Source of the DNA: Bacteroidales bacterium
GTDB lineage: Bacteria; Bacteroidota; Bacteroidia; Bacteroidales; FEN-979
Length of the DNA stretch: 36,494 nt
NCBI GenBank assembly: GCA_025355465.1
Contig: JANXZO010000068.1
Location: 1-36,494 of the forward strand
Direction: 5' to 3'
How positions within the stretch are numbered: the first letter of the stretch is position 1; the number at the start of each line of letters is the position of its first letter. The notes beneath the pieces are model-generated. The model had not been told where the DNA came from and did not search any database. It saw nothing but the letters and a program-made list of their open reading frames with translations. Shown in pieces: positions 1 through 8,312 of the stretch. The position numbers and the translations under genes are program-made.

Positions 1-47
1 AAAAACAAGAAGGGGCGACACAGTGTGTCGCCCCTTCTTGTTTTTTT
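1..47. terminator. Strong bidirectional terminator hairpin downstream of argS
   Basis: A perfect inverted repeat with roughly 20-base arms and a 3-base loop is flanked by an A-run on the left and a T-run on the right. It can act as an intrinsic terminator in both directions. It ends argS transcription on the minus strand and probably that of a convergent gene lying left of the window. Confidence 0.9.
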
Positions 48-67
48 TAATGCCGTGTCGCCTTTGC

Positions 68-1855
68 CTACATGCGGTCAGGAACTTCGATACCCAACAG
101 TGACATGGAGCTCTTGATTATATTTCCTGCCATTTCTGAGATGGCCAACCTGAGATATATTTTGGAGGTATCGGGTTCTTTAAGCACAGGAACCTCCTGA
201 TAAAACTGATTGTATTCCCTGGCGAGTTCGTAAACATAGTTGGCTATCAGCGCAGGGCTCATCTCCAACCCGGCTTGTTTCACCACCAGTGGAAACTGCG
301 CAATTACCCTCATCACCTCTTTCTCCCTGGCGTTTATCGTAAGGTTTTCATCTACAGCTGTTCCTGCAAGATGGTAACCAGCTTCGCCCGCCCTCGAACG
401 CAAAGAGCGGATTCTGGCATAAGTATATTGTATGAAAGGTCCTGTATTACCATTAAAATCGATAGATTCCACCGGATCAAACAGCATGTTTTTTTTGGGA
501 TCAACCTTAAGAATAAAATATTTCAAGGCACCCAGGCCGATGGTCCTGAAAAGGTCTGTGGCTTCTTCATCAGAAAAATCATTCACCTTCCCCAGCTCCC
601 GCGTGGTGGATTCTGCCGTAGTGATCATCTCCTCCATAAGATCATCAGCGTCGACAACTGTTCCTTCGCGTGATTTCATTTTCCCCTCCGGCAATTCAAC
701 CATCCCATAGGAAAGATGAAAAATATGAGAAGAATATGATTTCCTCAATTTAACAAGCACCCTTTTCAGTACATCGAAATGATAATTCTGTTCATTCCCT
801 ACCACATAAATCATGGAGGAGGGATGAAAATCATTGAACCGCAGCTGGGCGGTGCCAAGATCCTGGGTCATATAGACAGAAGTACCGTCGGAGCGTAAAA
901 GAAGCTTCTCGTCCAGTCCCTCATCCCGAAGGTCGGCCCAAATGCTGCCATCACTGCGCTTCGTGAAGATGCCATGCTCCAATCCTTCCGAAACAAGCTC
1001 TTTCCCGAGCAGATAGGTTTCGCTCTCATAGTAAATCCTGTCGAAATCGACGCCCAGATTTTTATATGTCTGTTCGAAACCCTCATACACCCAGCTGTTC
1101 ATTCGTCTCCAGAGTTCGATTGTTTCCGCGTCCCTTGATTCCCATTTACGAAGAATTTCCTGGGCTTCGAGCATGACAGGCGACTGTTTCTCCGCCTCTT
1201 CCGCTGTAAGTCCCTTAGCCTTCAGGTCTGCAACTTCCGCTTTTTGCAGATCATTGAAAAGGACATAATATTTACCAATAAGGTGGTCGCCTTTGAGTCC
1301 CGATGACACCGGAGTTTCATTGTTTCCCAGTTTCATGTAGGCAAGCATCGACTTGCAGATGTGTATACCCCTGTCGTTGACAAGGTTCACCTTAATTACA
1401 TGATGGCCGTTTGCCCTAAGAATCGCCGCAAGGGAAAACCCAAGCAGGTTGTTGCGGATATGCCCGAGGTGCAGCGGTTTGTTGGTATTGGGTGAAGAGT
1501 ATTCAAGCACCACCGGAAGTTCCTTGCGCAGCGGGGAGAAACCGAATTCCGGATTACGCCGGCTTTCGAGAAGCGACAACCAGCACCTGTCGGTCAGTGT
1601 CAGGTTAAGGAATCCTTTTATCACCTTGTACGATTTCACCTCCGAAAGGTTGATGGAAAGGTATTCACCGATTTCAGCAGCAGTGATCTCCGGAGCTTTC
1701 CTCGATATCTTGACAAAAGGAAACACGACGATGGTATAATCCCCCTCAATCTCCTTTTTTGTCTTCTCCAATCCAACCGAGTCGGGTAAAATTTCTTTCC
1801 CGTATAGCTTAAACACTGCTTCACATGTTTTAGCCGCCAATTTTTGTTCGAACAT
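68..1855 (-). CDS. argS: Arginyl-tRNA synthetase
   Basis: Class I aminoacyl-tRNA synthetase that charges tRNA-Arg with arginine in the cytoplasm. The 595-residue protein has the N-terminal additional domain (about residues 1-110), the HIGH-type motif HLGH at 129-132 and a KMSKS-type motif KMKSR at 392-396. A C-terminal DALR anticodon-binding domain contains the characteristic GPFIQYTYAR segment, and the protein ends in a short Arg-Met tail typical of the family. Length is normal. The start at 1855 fits the family N-terminus and lies about 20 bases below a TACCTTTG promoter box. It is monocistronic as far as the window shows and ends at the strong hairpin at 1-47. Confidence 0.97.
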   Translation of the reverse strand: MFEQKLAAKTCEAVFKLYGKEILPDSVGLEKTKKEIEGDYTIVVFPFVKISRKAPEITAAEIGEYLSINLSEVKSYKVIKGFLNLTLTDRCWLSLLESRRNPEFGFSPLRKELPVVLEYSSPNTNKPLHLGHIRNNLLGFSLAAILRANGHHVIKVNLVNDRGIHICKSMLAYMKLGNNETPVSSGLKGDHLIGKYYVLFNDLQKAEVADLKAKGLTAEEAEKQSPVMLEAQEILRKWESRDAETIELWRRMNSWVYEGFEQTYKNLGVDFDRIYYESETYLLGKELVSEGLEHGIFTKRSDGSIWADLRDEGLDEKLLLRSDGTSVYMTQDLGTAQLRFNDFHPSSMIYVVGNEQNYHFDVLKRVLVKLRKSYSSHIFHLSYGMVELPEGKMKSREGTVVDADDLMEEMITTAESTTRELGKVNDFSDEEATDLFRTIGLGALKYFILKVDPKKNMLFDPVESIDFNGNTGPFIQYTYARIRSLRSRAGEAGYHLAGTAVDENLTINAREKEVMRVIAQFPLVVKQAGLEMSPALIANYVYELAREYNQFYQEVPVLKEPDTSKIYLRLAISEMAGNIIKSSMSLLGIEVPDRM

Positions 1856-1875
1856 TCCTGAGTAAATTATCCGAA

Positions 1876-1883
1876 CAAAGGTA
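1876..1883 (-). promoter_or_regulatory. Promoter -7 box of argS
   Basis: Read on the minus strand the box is TACCTTTG, matching the Bacteroidota -7 consensus TAnnTTTG. It lies about 20 bases upstream of the argS start. I see no good TTTG -33 element at the expected distance. Confidence 0.6.
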
Positions 1884-1959
1884 CAATTTTATCCCGTAAC
1901 CCTTTGAACTTGTTGCTGCGCATGGGGCAACTTGGCTTCGCTAATATTTTCACAACAGC

Positions 1960-1990
1960 TTTGCCGATTCCTAAAAAATGAGTAGGTTTG
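1960..1990 (+). promoter_or_regulatory. Promoter of the COG2403-type GTPase gene
   Basis: TTTG at 1960-1963 and TAGGTTTG at 1983-1990 are separated by 19 bases, a near-perfect Bacteroidota promoter. Transcription would begin around 1996. This argues for the ATG at 2059 and against the in-frame ATG at 1978, which lies upstream of the -7 box. Confidence 0.7.
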
Positions 1991-2058
1991 CATCATGGTA
2001 TTCTAAGGGTTACATAGGTAGAATCTATATTTCACAAACTATAAAAAGCGAGGTTAGC

Positions 2059-3396
2059 ATGAAAAAAAATGTAATTATTATTGGTGCTGCCGGGAGAGAT
2101 TTTCACAATTTCAACACGTATTATCGCGATAACGCGAATTTTAACGTGGTAGCTTTCACAGCTGCGCAGATTCCGGACATAGATGGACGTAAATACCCTG
2201 CTGCTTTGGCAGGTAAACTTTATCCCAAAGGCATTCCCATTTACGCCGAATCAGAGTTGGTCAGCCTGATCAAGAAACACAACGTTGAAATCTGCAACTT
2301 CGCATACAGCGATGTACCCTATCAGCGTGTCATGAACATCAGTTCCATCGTGAATGCTGCAGGTGCCAACTTTTTGCTGATTGGTCCGAAAGACACGATG
2401 ATCAAGAGTAGCAAACCGGTGATTGCGGTTGGTGCAACCCGCACCGGTTGCGGCAAAAGCCAGACCTCACGCCGGATCATTGAGATCCTGATGAAAAAAG
2501 GGCTCAAGGTAGTTGCCGTTCGTCACCCGATGCCTTACGGCGACCTGGTTGCCCAGAAGGTACAGCGTTTTGCCACGGTTAAGGATCTTGCCAAGCACAA
2601 ATGCACCATCGAAGAGATGGAAGAGTATGAACCCCATGTTGACCGCGGCAATGTGATCTATGCCGGTGTTGATTATGAGGCCATCCTGCGTGCTGCAGAA
2701 AAGGATCCCGATGGATGCGACATTATTCTCTGGGATGGTGGAAACAATGACTTCCCGTTCTATAAACCAGACCTGATGGTTACCGTTGCAGATCCTCACC
2801 GCCCGGGAGCAGAAGTTGGTTATTATCCGGGGGAGGTGAATATCCGTATTGCAGATGTGGTGGTTCTCAACAAGATCGACTCTGCCTATCCTGAGCACAT
2901 CAAAACCGTGCGCGATAATATTCAGAAAATCAACCCCAATGCCATCGTGGTCGACGGTGCCTCCCCCATCCGGGTTGACGACGAATCGCTCATCCGTGGC
3001 AAGCGGGTACTGGTTATTGAAGATGGTCCCACCCTCACCCATGGTGAAATGAAGATCGGTGCCGGCGTTGTTGCTGCACAGAAGTATGGTGCAGCCGAAC
3101 TGGTTGACCCCAGGCCCTGGGTTGTCGGCAAGCTCGCTGAAACCTTCCGTATCTACCCGAATATCGGCCAACTGTTACCGGCTATGGGTTACGGCGCTCA
3201 GCAGGTGAAGGACCTTGAAGCCACCATTAATAAAGTTGAGTGCGATTCCGTGGTGATTGCCACTCCGATCGACCTCAACCGGCTGGTAAAGATCAAGAAA
3301 CCCAACACACGCGTATATTATGACCTTCAGGAGATCGGAAAACCGGATCTTACAGATATTCTCAACAAATTTTTGAAAAAACACAAAATCAAATAA
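2059..3396 (+). CDS. COG2403-type P-loop GTPase, related to cyclic 2,3-diphosphoglycerate synthetase
   Basis: Cytoplasmic protein of 445 residues. It has an N-terminal Rossmann-like segment (IIIGAAGRDFHNF at about 6-18) and a P-loop GATRTGCGKS at about 125-134, followed by an NTPase domain with NKID-like and D-rich motifs. This is the COG2403 family. Archaeal members include cyclic 2,3-diphosphoglycerate synthetase; the bacterial members have no settled role that I know of. The family is sometimes found near carbamoyl-phosphate, arginine or pyrimidine genes, and here it precedes pyrBI, though a terminator and a fresh promoter separate them. The open frame begins at 1978, but the promoter at 1960-1990 and the family N-terminus (MKKNVIIIGA) place the start at 2059. 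Confidence 0.8.
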   Translation: MKKNVIIIGAAGRDFHNFNTYYRDNANFNVVAFTAAQIPDIDGRKYPAALAGKLYPKGIPIYAESELVSLIKKHNVEICNFAYSDVPYQRVMNISSIVNAAGANFLLIGPKDTMIKSSKPVIAVGATRTGCGKSQTSRRIIEILMKKGLKVVAVRHPMPYGDLVAQKVQRFATVKDLAKHKCTIEEMEEYEPHVDRGNVIYAGVDYEAILRAAEKDPDGCDIILWDGGNNDFPFYKPDLMVTVADPHRPGAEVGYYPGEVNIRIADVVVLNKIDSAYPEHIKTVRDNIQKINPNAIVVDGASPIRVDDESLIRGKRVLVIEDGPTLTHGEMKIGAGVVAAQKYGAAELVDPRPWVVGKLAETFRIYPNIGQLLPAMGYGAQQVKDLEATINKVECDSVVIATPIDLNRLVKIKKPNTRVYYDLQEIGKPDLTDILNKFLKKHKIK

Positions 3397-3399
3397 TTT

Positions 3400-3431
3400 G
3401 AAAAATCCCGGTTTCACCGGGATTTTTTTTT
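3400..3431 (+). terminator. Intrinsic terminator after the GTPase gene
   Basis: A ten-base stem (AAATCCCGGT with ACCGGGATTT) has a three-base loop and is followed by a run of T. It separates the GTPase gene from pyrBI, whose -7 box begins at once at 3431. Confidence 0.88.
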
Positions 3432-3438
3432 ACTTTTG
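3431..3438 (+). promoter_or_regulatory. Promoter -7 box of pyrBI
   Basis: TACTTTTG matches TAnnTTTG and lies 33 bases before the pyrB ATG, directly after the T-run of the preceding terminator. The short leader leaves no room for a UTP-sensing attenuator of the enterobacterial kind. Confidence 0.6.
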
Positions 3439-3471
3439 TTTAGCTCCTTATCAACTGTTAACCCCTTATAA

Positions 3472-4383
3472 ATGAAAAATAAAAGTCTCGTTTCCATCAA
3501 CGACTTCACCAGGGAAGAGCACATCCGCATCCTTGAACTGGCCGGAGCGTTTGAAAAAAGGCCAAAACAAAAAATCCTGGAAGATTATGTGGTAGCCACC
3601 TTGTTCTTCGAACCTTCAACCCGCACCCGGCTCAGCTTCGAGAGTGCAGCCACACGACTGGGGGCCCGCGTAATCGGCTTTACCGATGCAGCCAGCTCCA
3701 GCGTTACAAAAGGCGAATCGCTGCGTGATACCATTCTTACGGTCAGCAACTACTGCGATATCATTGTCATGCGACACCCACGGGAAGGCAGTGCGAGGTT
3801 TGCCAGCGAAGTAGCATCTGTTCCTGTGATCAACGCCGGGGATGGCGCCAACCAGCATCCTACCCAAACCCTGCTCGACCTCTATTCGATCAGGAAGACC
3901 CAGGGAAAGCTTGACAATCTGAATGTTGCTTTTGTTGGCGACCTCAAGTACGGACGCACTGTTCATTCACTGGTGCAGGCACTTTGCAATTACAATACCA
4001 CCTTCCACCTGGTCTCGCCGCAAGAATTAAAACTCCCATCATCTGTCAAAATGAACATCAAAGACCGCAATCTTGCATACCATCAGCACACCGATCTCAT
4101 GGAGGTGATACCGAAGGTAGACATTCTATACATGACACGCATTCAGAAAGAGCGCTTTGCAGATCCGTTGGATTATGAGAAGGTGAAAAATTCCTACATC
4201 TTAAGAAACAACATGCTTTCCGGATCCAGGGAAAACCTGAAGATAATGCACCCGTTGCCACGAGTAAACGAGATCACCATTGATGTAGATGAAAACGCAA
4301 AAGCCTATTACTTCACCCAGGCGCTGAATGGTGTTTATGTTCGTCAGGCTTTGCTGGCAGCCATTCTCGGAGTTGTAGAATAA
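3472..4383 (+). CDS. pyrB: Aspartate carbamoyltransferase catalytic subunit
   Basis: Condenses carbamoyl phosphate with aspartate to carbamoyl aspartate, the committed step of de novo pyrimidine synthesis. At 303 residues it is of normal length. It carries the carbamoyl-phosphate motif FFEPSTRTRLSFE (about 45-57), the KGES loop, HPREG and HPTQTLLDLY. The C-terminal aspartate-binding part includes MHPLPRV. pyrI follows 21 bases after its stop, so the product should assemble into the class B c6r6 dodecamer known from E. coli and be under nucleotide control. Confidence 0.97.
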   Translation: MKNKSLVSINDFTREEHIRILELAGAFEKRPKQKILEDYVVATLFFEPSTRTRLSFESAATRLGARVIGFTDAASSSVTKGESLRDTILTVSNYCDIIVMRHPREGSARFASEVASVPVINAGDGANQHPTQTLLDLYSIRKTQGKLDNLNVAFVGDLKYGRTVHSLVQALCNYNTTFHLVSPQELKLPSSVKMNIKDRNLAYHQHTDLMEVIPKVDILYMTRIQKERFADPLDYEKVKNSYILRNNMLSGSRENLKIMHPLPRVNEITIDVDENAKAYYFTQALNGVYVRQALLAAILGVVE

Positions 4384-4404
4384 ACCTGTAACAAGCAATT
4401 AATC

Positions 4405-4872
4405 ATGGAAAAAGAGGAAGTAAGAAAAGAGCTCAAGGTATCGGCCATCGAAAATGGAACGGTAATCGACCATATTCCCAGCGAAAGTGTGTTCCAGGTT
4501 ATCAAAATCCTTAACCTCAGTGAATACAAGGAGCAGCTGCTTATTGCAACCAACCTCGACAGTCAGAAAATGGGCAAAAAGGGGATCATCAAAGTGAGCA
4601 ATAAGTTTTTCAAAAGCGACGACATCAATAAAATAGCGTTGGTCGCTCCGAGTGCTACCCTGATCATCATCAATAATTTCGCGGTCACCGAAAAGAAACA
4701 GGTCGAGGTACCGGGTCATGTTGAAAAAATCGTCAAGTGCTTCAACCCGAACTGTATCACCAACAACGAAGATATCAGCACACGGTTTACGGTGATCGAT
4801 AAAAAGGAGCTGAAATTAAGTTGTCATTATTGTGAAAAGATTACCGCCAGGGGCAATATGGCCTTCAGATAA
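4405..4872 (+). CDS. pyrI: Aspartate carbamoyltransferase regulatory subunit
   Basis: The regulatory chain of the class B aspartate carbamoyltransferase, with no activity of its own. The 155-residue protein has the N-terminal nucleotide-binding allosteric domain (start with KVSAIENGTVIDHI) and a C-terminal zinc domain. The four zinc-ligand cysteines are visible as CFNPNC and CHYC. It is translated from the pyrB transcript. In characterised homologues CTP inhibits and ATP activates; that these effectors act here is inferred. Confidence 0.96.
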   Translation: MEKEEVRKELKVSAIENGTVIDHIPSESVFQVIKILNLSEYKEQLLIATNLDSQKMGKKGIIKVSNKFFKSDDINKIALVAPSATLIIINNFAVTEKKQVEVPGHVEKIVKCFNPNCITNNEDISTRFTVIDKKELKLSCHYCEKITARGNMAFR

Positions 4873-4876
4873 TCAT

Positions 4877-4884
4877 TAATTTTG
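4877..4884 (+). promoter_or_regulatory. Promoter -7 box of the small barrel gene
   Basis: TAATTTTG lies 12 bases before the next ATG, so the transcript would be nearly leaderless. The following gene can therefore be expressed independently of pyrBI even though the gap is only 23 bases. Confidence 0.5.
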
Positions 4885-4895
4885 CAGGCAGAACC

Positions 4896-5531
4896 ATGAA
4901 ACGAAACCTTTTGTCTGCCATTTTCGTCTGTGTGACCATCTTTAGTATGGCGCAGGAAGCTCGTTTTGACTCAGCCAAAGCTATCAACTCCAACGGATTT
5001 CGGCCCGGCAAATGGGATTACAGCTTATCGGTGGGATCGCAGTTTACCTCAACATCCGGATATGGAAGCGGACTGAGCAGTTACGTTTCGCCATCGGTTT
5101 CATACAATGTCAGCAAAAGGTTCAGGCTCGGCGGTGGGATTACCTATATCAACACCAACCTGTTTGATGTTCGTTCATGGTATGCTTCCGAAAAAACTCC
5201 GGGTATCAGCGGTAATTTCAGCACCGGTATCGTGTACGTCAATGGCACCTACCTTGCCGGCGACAGGCTGACTATCAGCGGTTCGGCCTTCAAAGCATTC
5301 CCAATTTCGGACACCCCGCTCCCTTATAATCCATACAACCCGATTTCCGGCAACGGGGCCCATGGTATGAATTTAAACGTGGATTATAAAATCGGGGAGA
5401 ACTTCCACATCCAGGCCGGTTTTGGTTACTCAAGCGGCGTGAATCCGTATTATGGCAACTCTTTTTATCAGCAACCTTTTCAACAGGGGTTCGGACAAGG
5501 GTTTGGCTTTGGGAATCCCTATCACTGGTAA
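4896..5531 (+). CDS. Small outer-membrane beta-barrel protein of unknown function
   Basis: A 211-residue protein whose first 20 residues form a signal peptide (MKRNLLSAIFVCVTIFSMAQ). The rest alternates aromatic and glycine or serine residues in strand-sized stretches, as in small outer-membrane barrels, and it ends in an aromatic, Gly- and Gln-rich tail (GFGFGNPYHW). I do not recognise a characterised family. It follows pyrI by 23 bases with its own promoter box and converges on the AlbA_2 gene, whose stop is 7 bases away. Confidence 0.7.
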   Translation: MKRNLLSAIFVCVTIFSMAQEARFDSAKAINSNGFRPGKWDYSLSVGSQFTSTSGYGSGLSSYVSPSVSYNVSKRFRLGGGITYINTNLFDVRSWYASEKTPGISGNFSTGIVYVNGTYLAGDRLTISGSAFKAFPISDTPLPYNPYNPISGNGAHGMNLNVDYKIGENFHIQAGFGYSSGVNPYYGNSFYQQPFQQGFGQGFGFGNPYHW

Positions 5532-5538
5532 GCATTGG

Positions 5539-6771
5539 TTACCCCGTAAAATGGTCGGCAATATATTTCAGCGCTTCGCTGATGTCCATGGCAGCGCTTC
5601 CCGGACCAACGCGAATATAAAATTCTTCGTTAAAACCGGGTTGCCGCAGAAACACAGGCCTGTTGCTCCGTGCACATCGAACCACACAAATGGTTTTATC
5701 ACCGCCTTTCTCAAGCCGTGTAAGAATATGCGGACTCACATCACGCCCGAGGCAGGTACGAATGAGTGTCCATAGATGAAGTAAAAACTTATCCTCGTTG
5801 GGAAACCGATCGCTCTCGATCCCTTCAAAGGTACCATCGTCTCTCACCCCGATGAGCAGTACGCCACCATTTGTATTGAGGAACGCCGAGATGGTCTTCA
5901 GGCAGGCACGCTCGACAGCCTGGTTCGTTTTTCCAGCTCTGAGATCCCACCGTAAGGTGGATTTGAATTCCAGGAAGTCGCCCTCCCCGCTTTTAAGAAA
6001 ACTGTCTAGTCCATGCTCAGGTAATTGATTTTCGGCTATGGATGCAAGGAATTCCCTAACGGAATTGGCCTCCGCCAAGGTTGCATTGTATTGTTCATAC
6101 AACCGTAAGGCTGGCGACGTTCTGGATTTATGTGAAAGAATTCCTTTACAGTATTCGCCGGGGGTGATCCAACCCATTACCAGAAGCATGGGTAGTGTTA
6201 TCTGGGATCCATGAATCGAGGAAAGCATGCGGATGGAGGCTTTCACCTCGCGGCTTGCCTGGTTATACATGTCACCGATCAGTACCTCCAATGGATTCTG
6301 GATGTCGTCGTTTTCCTCCAGTTTGTGGATCTGTTCTCCGATGAAGGCATTCAGGGCCTGAAGAAGATTGGCATTGTTCCAGTAATGCAGGTTTACAAGG
6401 GTAGACAATGCTCCGGGATCAGGGATCTTCATTTCAGCAACTTCGCTCACAGGAGCCGTTTTCCGTTTTAATTGAATAAAAGCATCCTCTTCAAGGAGCA
6501 TGTTCAGTTTTTCAGCAAATGGATCAGTCGCATTATTAACCTCATCATGGAGGAATTCAAAAAGCGAATACAAATCAATGCCGGCCGGATGTATCTGCTC
6601 CCTAAGCTGAATCTCTGTGAGCAGATTCCTCAAAAATCGATCGTTTGTATGGCTTACCTCGTTTCCGCCTTTGGTAAGGAGCGGCTGTTCATTATAATAG
6701 ATAACAAAATCACGTTGCCGCATAACCATGTCGAGGCAGGAAGGATCAAATCCCGGGCTATAGATGTTCAT
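5539..6771 (-). CDS. AlbA_2 (Schlafen-type) domain protein with a long alpha-helical N-terminus
   Basis: A 410-residue, probably cytoplasmic protein. The C-terminal third (from about residue 270) is an AlbA_2 domain with the core FLEFKSTLRWDL and ISAFLNTNGGVLLIGVRDDG and the usual EGI segment. This domain occurs in nucleic-acid-binding and regulatory proteins. The helical N-terminal 260 residues resemble nothing I know. The open frame extends to 6906, but a TAGGTTTG box on the minus strand at 6796-6803 and the ATG at 6771 support the shorter protein. It lies between unrelated transcription units. It could be a regulator or a stress or defence protein; the sequence does not decide. Confidence 0.72.
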   Translation of the reverse strand: MNIYSPGFDPSCLDMVMRQRDFVIYYNEQPLLTKGGNEVSHTNDRFLRNLLTEIQLREQIHPAGIDLYSLFEFLHDEVNNATDPFAEKLNMLLEEDAFIQLKRKTAPVSEVAEMKIPDPGALSTLVNLHYWNNANLLQALNAFIGEQIHKLEENDDIQNPLEVLIGDMYNQASREVKASIRMLSSIHGSQITLPMLLVMGWITPGEYCKGILSHKSRTSPALRLYEQYNATLAEANSVREFLASIAENQLPEHGLDSFLKSGEGDFLEFKSTLRWDLRAGKTNQAVERACLKTISAFLNTNGGVLLIGVRDDGTFEGIESDRFPNEDKFLLHLWTLIRTCLGRDVSPHILTRLEKGGDKTICVVRCARSNRPVFLRQPGFNEEFYIRVGPGSAAMDISEALKYIADHFTG

Positions 6772-6795
6772 GGTAGAAAAATTGCAAAAGAAATT

Positions 6796-6803
6796 CAAAC
6801 CTA
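6796..6803 (-). promoter_or_regulatory. Promoter -7 box of the AlbA_2 gene
   Basis: Minus-strand TAGGTTTG about 25 bases upstream of the chosen ATG at 6771. It decides against the longer open frame that begins upstream of it. Confidence 0.5.
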
Positions 6804-6860
6804 CAACAATATTTGTAATTGCCCTATTTTTTACACCCCTGAAACATTGTGAATTTTGGC

Positions 6861-6868
6861 TACCTTTG
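6861..6868 (+). promoter_or_regulatory. Promoter -7 box of the cytochrome/YceI operon
   Basis: TACCTTTG lies 17 bases upstream of the ATG at 6885 and 5 bases before the ATG at 6873. Initiation would fall around 6874, so translation most likely starts at 6885 or 6891 rather than at the upstream GTG at 6849. Confidence 0.55.
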
Positions 6869-6884
6869 TTTGATGTCAAAAAAA

Positions 6885-7265
6885 ATGAAGATGAAAAATG
6901 TTGCAAGGATTTTCACTCCGGTCCTTTTGTTTTCGTTAATATACCTTACGGGTTGCTACAGTGACAACGAGGAAGACCTCTATCCCAATAAATCAACGTG
7001 CGACACCTCAAACGTCACCTACACGACCACCATTGCTCCCATCATGCAAACAAACTGCAATGTTTGCCACAGTACTGCAGTTGCTTCCGGAGGTGTTGTA
7101 ACCGATACTTATGAGGGTCTTAAAATCCCTGCACTAAATGGTAAATTATGGAGTGCTGTAAGCTGGACCGGACCCAAAAAAATGCCGAAGGATGCCAGCC
7201 AGCTATCGTCGTGCAATCTGGCTAAAATCAACATCTGGATCAGGGACGGGGCGCCAAATAATTAA
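6885..7265 (+). CDS. Mono-heme c-type cytochrome lipoprotein
   Basis: About 126 residues with a lipoprotein signal peptide ending in the lipobox LTGC, so it is probably anchored to a membrane by a lipidated cysteine. One heme-binding motif CNVCH lies in the context TTIAPIMQTNCNVCHS, as in the small Bacteroidota c-type cytochrome domains. A later MP motif (KKMPKDA) may supply the distal Met ligand. It is first in an operon with an OB-fold protein, a YceI protein and a DUF5777-like barrel. Role inferred: a small periplasmic electron carrier. The start is uncertain between 6873, 6885 and 6891. Confidence 0.82.
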   Translation: MKMKNVARIFTPVLLFSLIYLTGCYSDNEEDLYPNKSTCDTSNVTYTTTIAPIMQTNCNVCHSTAVASGGVVTDTYEGLKIPALNGKLWSAVSWTGPKKMPKDASQLSSCNLAKINIWIRDGAPNN

Positions 7266-7304
7266 CTTTAAAAACGGCAGTGTGAAGTATTAAACATACA
7301 TGAC

Positions 7305-7742
7305 ATGAAAAAATGGATAAAAATATTTGCTGGTCTTTTTGCCATAGGGATCATCGCCATTTTCGTGATCTTTTTCTTTTTTTACAACAAGCCTCATCCC
7401 GACTACGCTAACATGGATGCCGCTTACACTATGGCGGTTGGTGACCTATACAAGTCCTATAAGGCAAACAAAACCGAAGCCGGTCAAAAATACAATGGAC
7501 AGGTCATTGCCATATCCGGCAGATTATCGAAAGTTGAGTTGAGCGATTCGCTGACGACCTGCGTTTTTGTATTTAATCAGGGGATTTTTGGGGATGAAGG
7601 GGTACGGTGTACAATGTCCCCCTCATTCAGTGCGGAGGCAAAGAAGTTTCAACCCGACGGAGAGGTCAGACTGAAAGGCTACTGCACCGGATTTAACGAC
7701 ACCGATGTGATCCTTGACAAATGTTCGATTGAGAAACAATAA
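7305..7742 (+). CDS. Membrane-anchored OB-fold (tRNA_anti-like) protein
   Basis: A 145-residue protein with one N-terminal membrane segment (about residues 5-27) and an exported OB-fold-like domain. The segment YNGQVIAISGRLSKVE and the later VRLKGYCTGFNDTDVILDKC match the tRNA_anti-like family, which despite its name is exported in Bacteroidota and has no proven nucleic-acid ligand. Three cysteines lie in the exported part. It sits between the cytochrome lipoprotein and YceI genes with short gaps. Function unknown. Confidence 0.75.
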   Translation: MKKWIKIFAGLFAIGIIAIFVIFFFFYNKPHPDYANMDAAYTMAVGDLYKSYKANKTEAGQKYNGQVIAISGRLSKVELSDSLTTCVFVFNQGIFGDEGVRCTMSPSFSAEAKKFQPDGEVRLKGYCTGFNDTDVILDKCSIEKQ

Positions 7743-7756
7743 TTAAACCAAATGTG

Positions 7757-8308
7757 ATGAAAAAGCTCATTCTGATATTTTTATGTTGTTCGTTTATGGT
7801 GTTTACGGCGAATGCACAGCGGTATATTACCAAAACCGGACATATTAAATTCTATTCCGACAGCCCGCTGGAAAAGATTGAAGCTCATAACCGGCAGGTT
7901 AAAGCCATTATCGATGTAGCCACAGGTGATTTTATTTTCACTGTGCTGATGAAATCCTTCGAATTTCCAAAAGCCCTGATGCAAGAGCATTTTAATGAGA
8001 ATTACGTTGAATCTGACAAGTTTCCCAATGCAACGTTTCTTGGCAAAGTGACCAATATCAAGGATTTGAACGTGGCAAAGGAGGGCACCTACGAGGTGAC
8101 TGTTGAAGGAAAACTGACAATCCACGGAGTTACCCGCTTCGTAAAAGAACAGGGAACTTTTGAGGTACAAAGCAACAAATTGAACGGGAAGGCAAAGTTC
8201 AACCTGTTTCTGGCTGATTACGGCATTAAAGTTCCCGGTGCCGTAACAAACAATATATCCAAAACCATTGAAATAACTGTTGAAGTAGCCCTTGATAAAT
8301 TTAACTAG
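7757..8308 (+). CDS. YceI-family periplasmic lipid-binding protein
   Basis: Protein of 183 residues with a cleavable signal peptide (MKKLILIFLCCSFMVFTANA). It has the YceI lipocalin-like fold signature: an early GHIKFYSDSP strand, the FPNATFLGKV segment and the LTIHGVTR motif. Family members bind isoprenoid-like or amphiphilic molecules in the periplasm. I chose the ATG at 7757 over the GTG one codon earlier. It lies 14 bases after the OB-fold gene and 4 bases before the next ATG, clearly in one operon with cytochrome and barrel genes, which hints at a link with respiratory quinone or lipid handling. Confidence 0.88.
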   Translation: MKKLILIFLCCSFMVFTANAQRYITKTGHIKFYSDSPLEKIEAHNRQVKAIIDVATGDFIFTVLMKSFEFPKALMQEHFNENYVESDKFPNATFLGKVTNIKDLNVAKEGTYEVTVEGKLTIHGVTRFVKEQGTFEVQSNKLNGKAKFNLFLADYGIKVPGAVTNNISKTIEITVEVALDKFN

Positions 8309-8312
8309 AAAG

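Noticed and set aside
1978-2058. Upstream extension of the GTPase gene
   Set aside because: Begins before the TAGGTTTG promoter box, and the added residues do not belong to the family.
2467-3171. Minus-strand frame of 234 codons inside the GTPase gene
   Set aside because: Antisense shadow of a well-supported family protein; no promoter and no recognisable motif.
6849-6884. GTG start for the cytochrome lipoprotein
   Set aside because: Lies upstream of the -7 box; the lipoprotein signal begins at 6885 or 6891.
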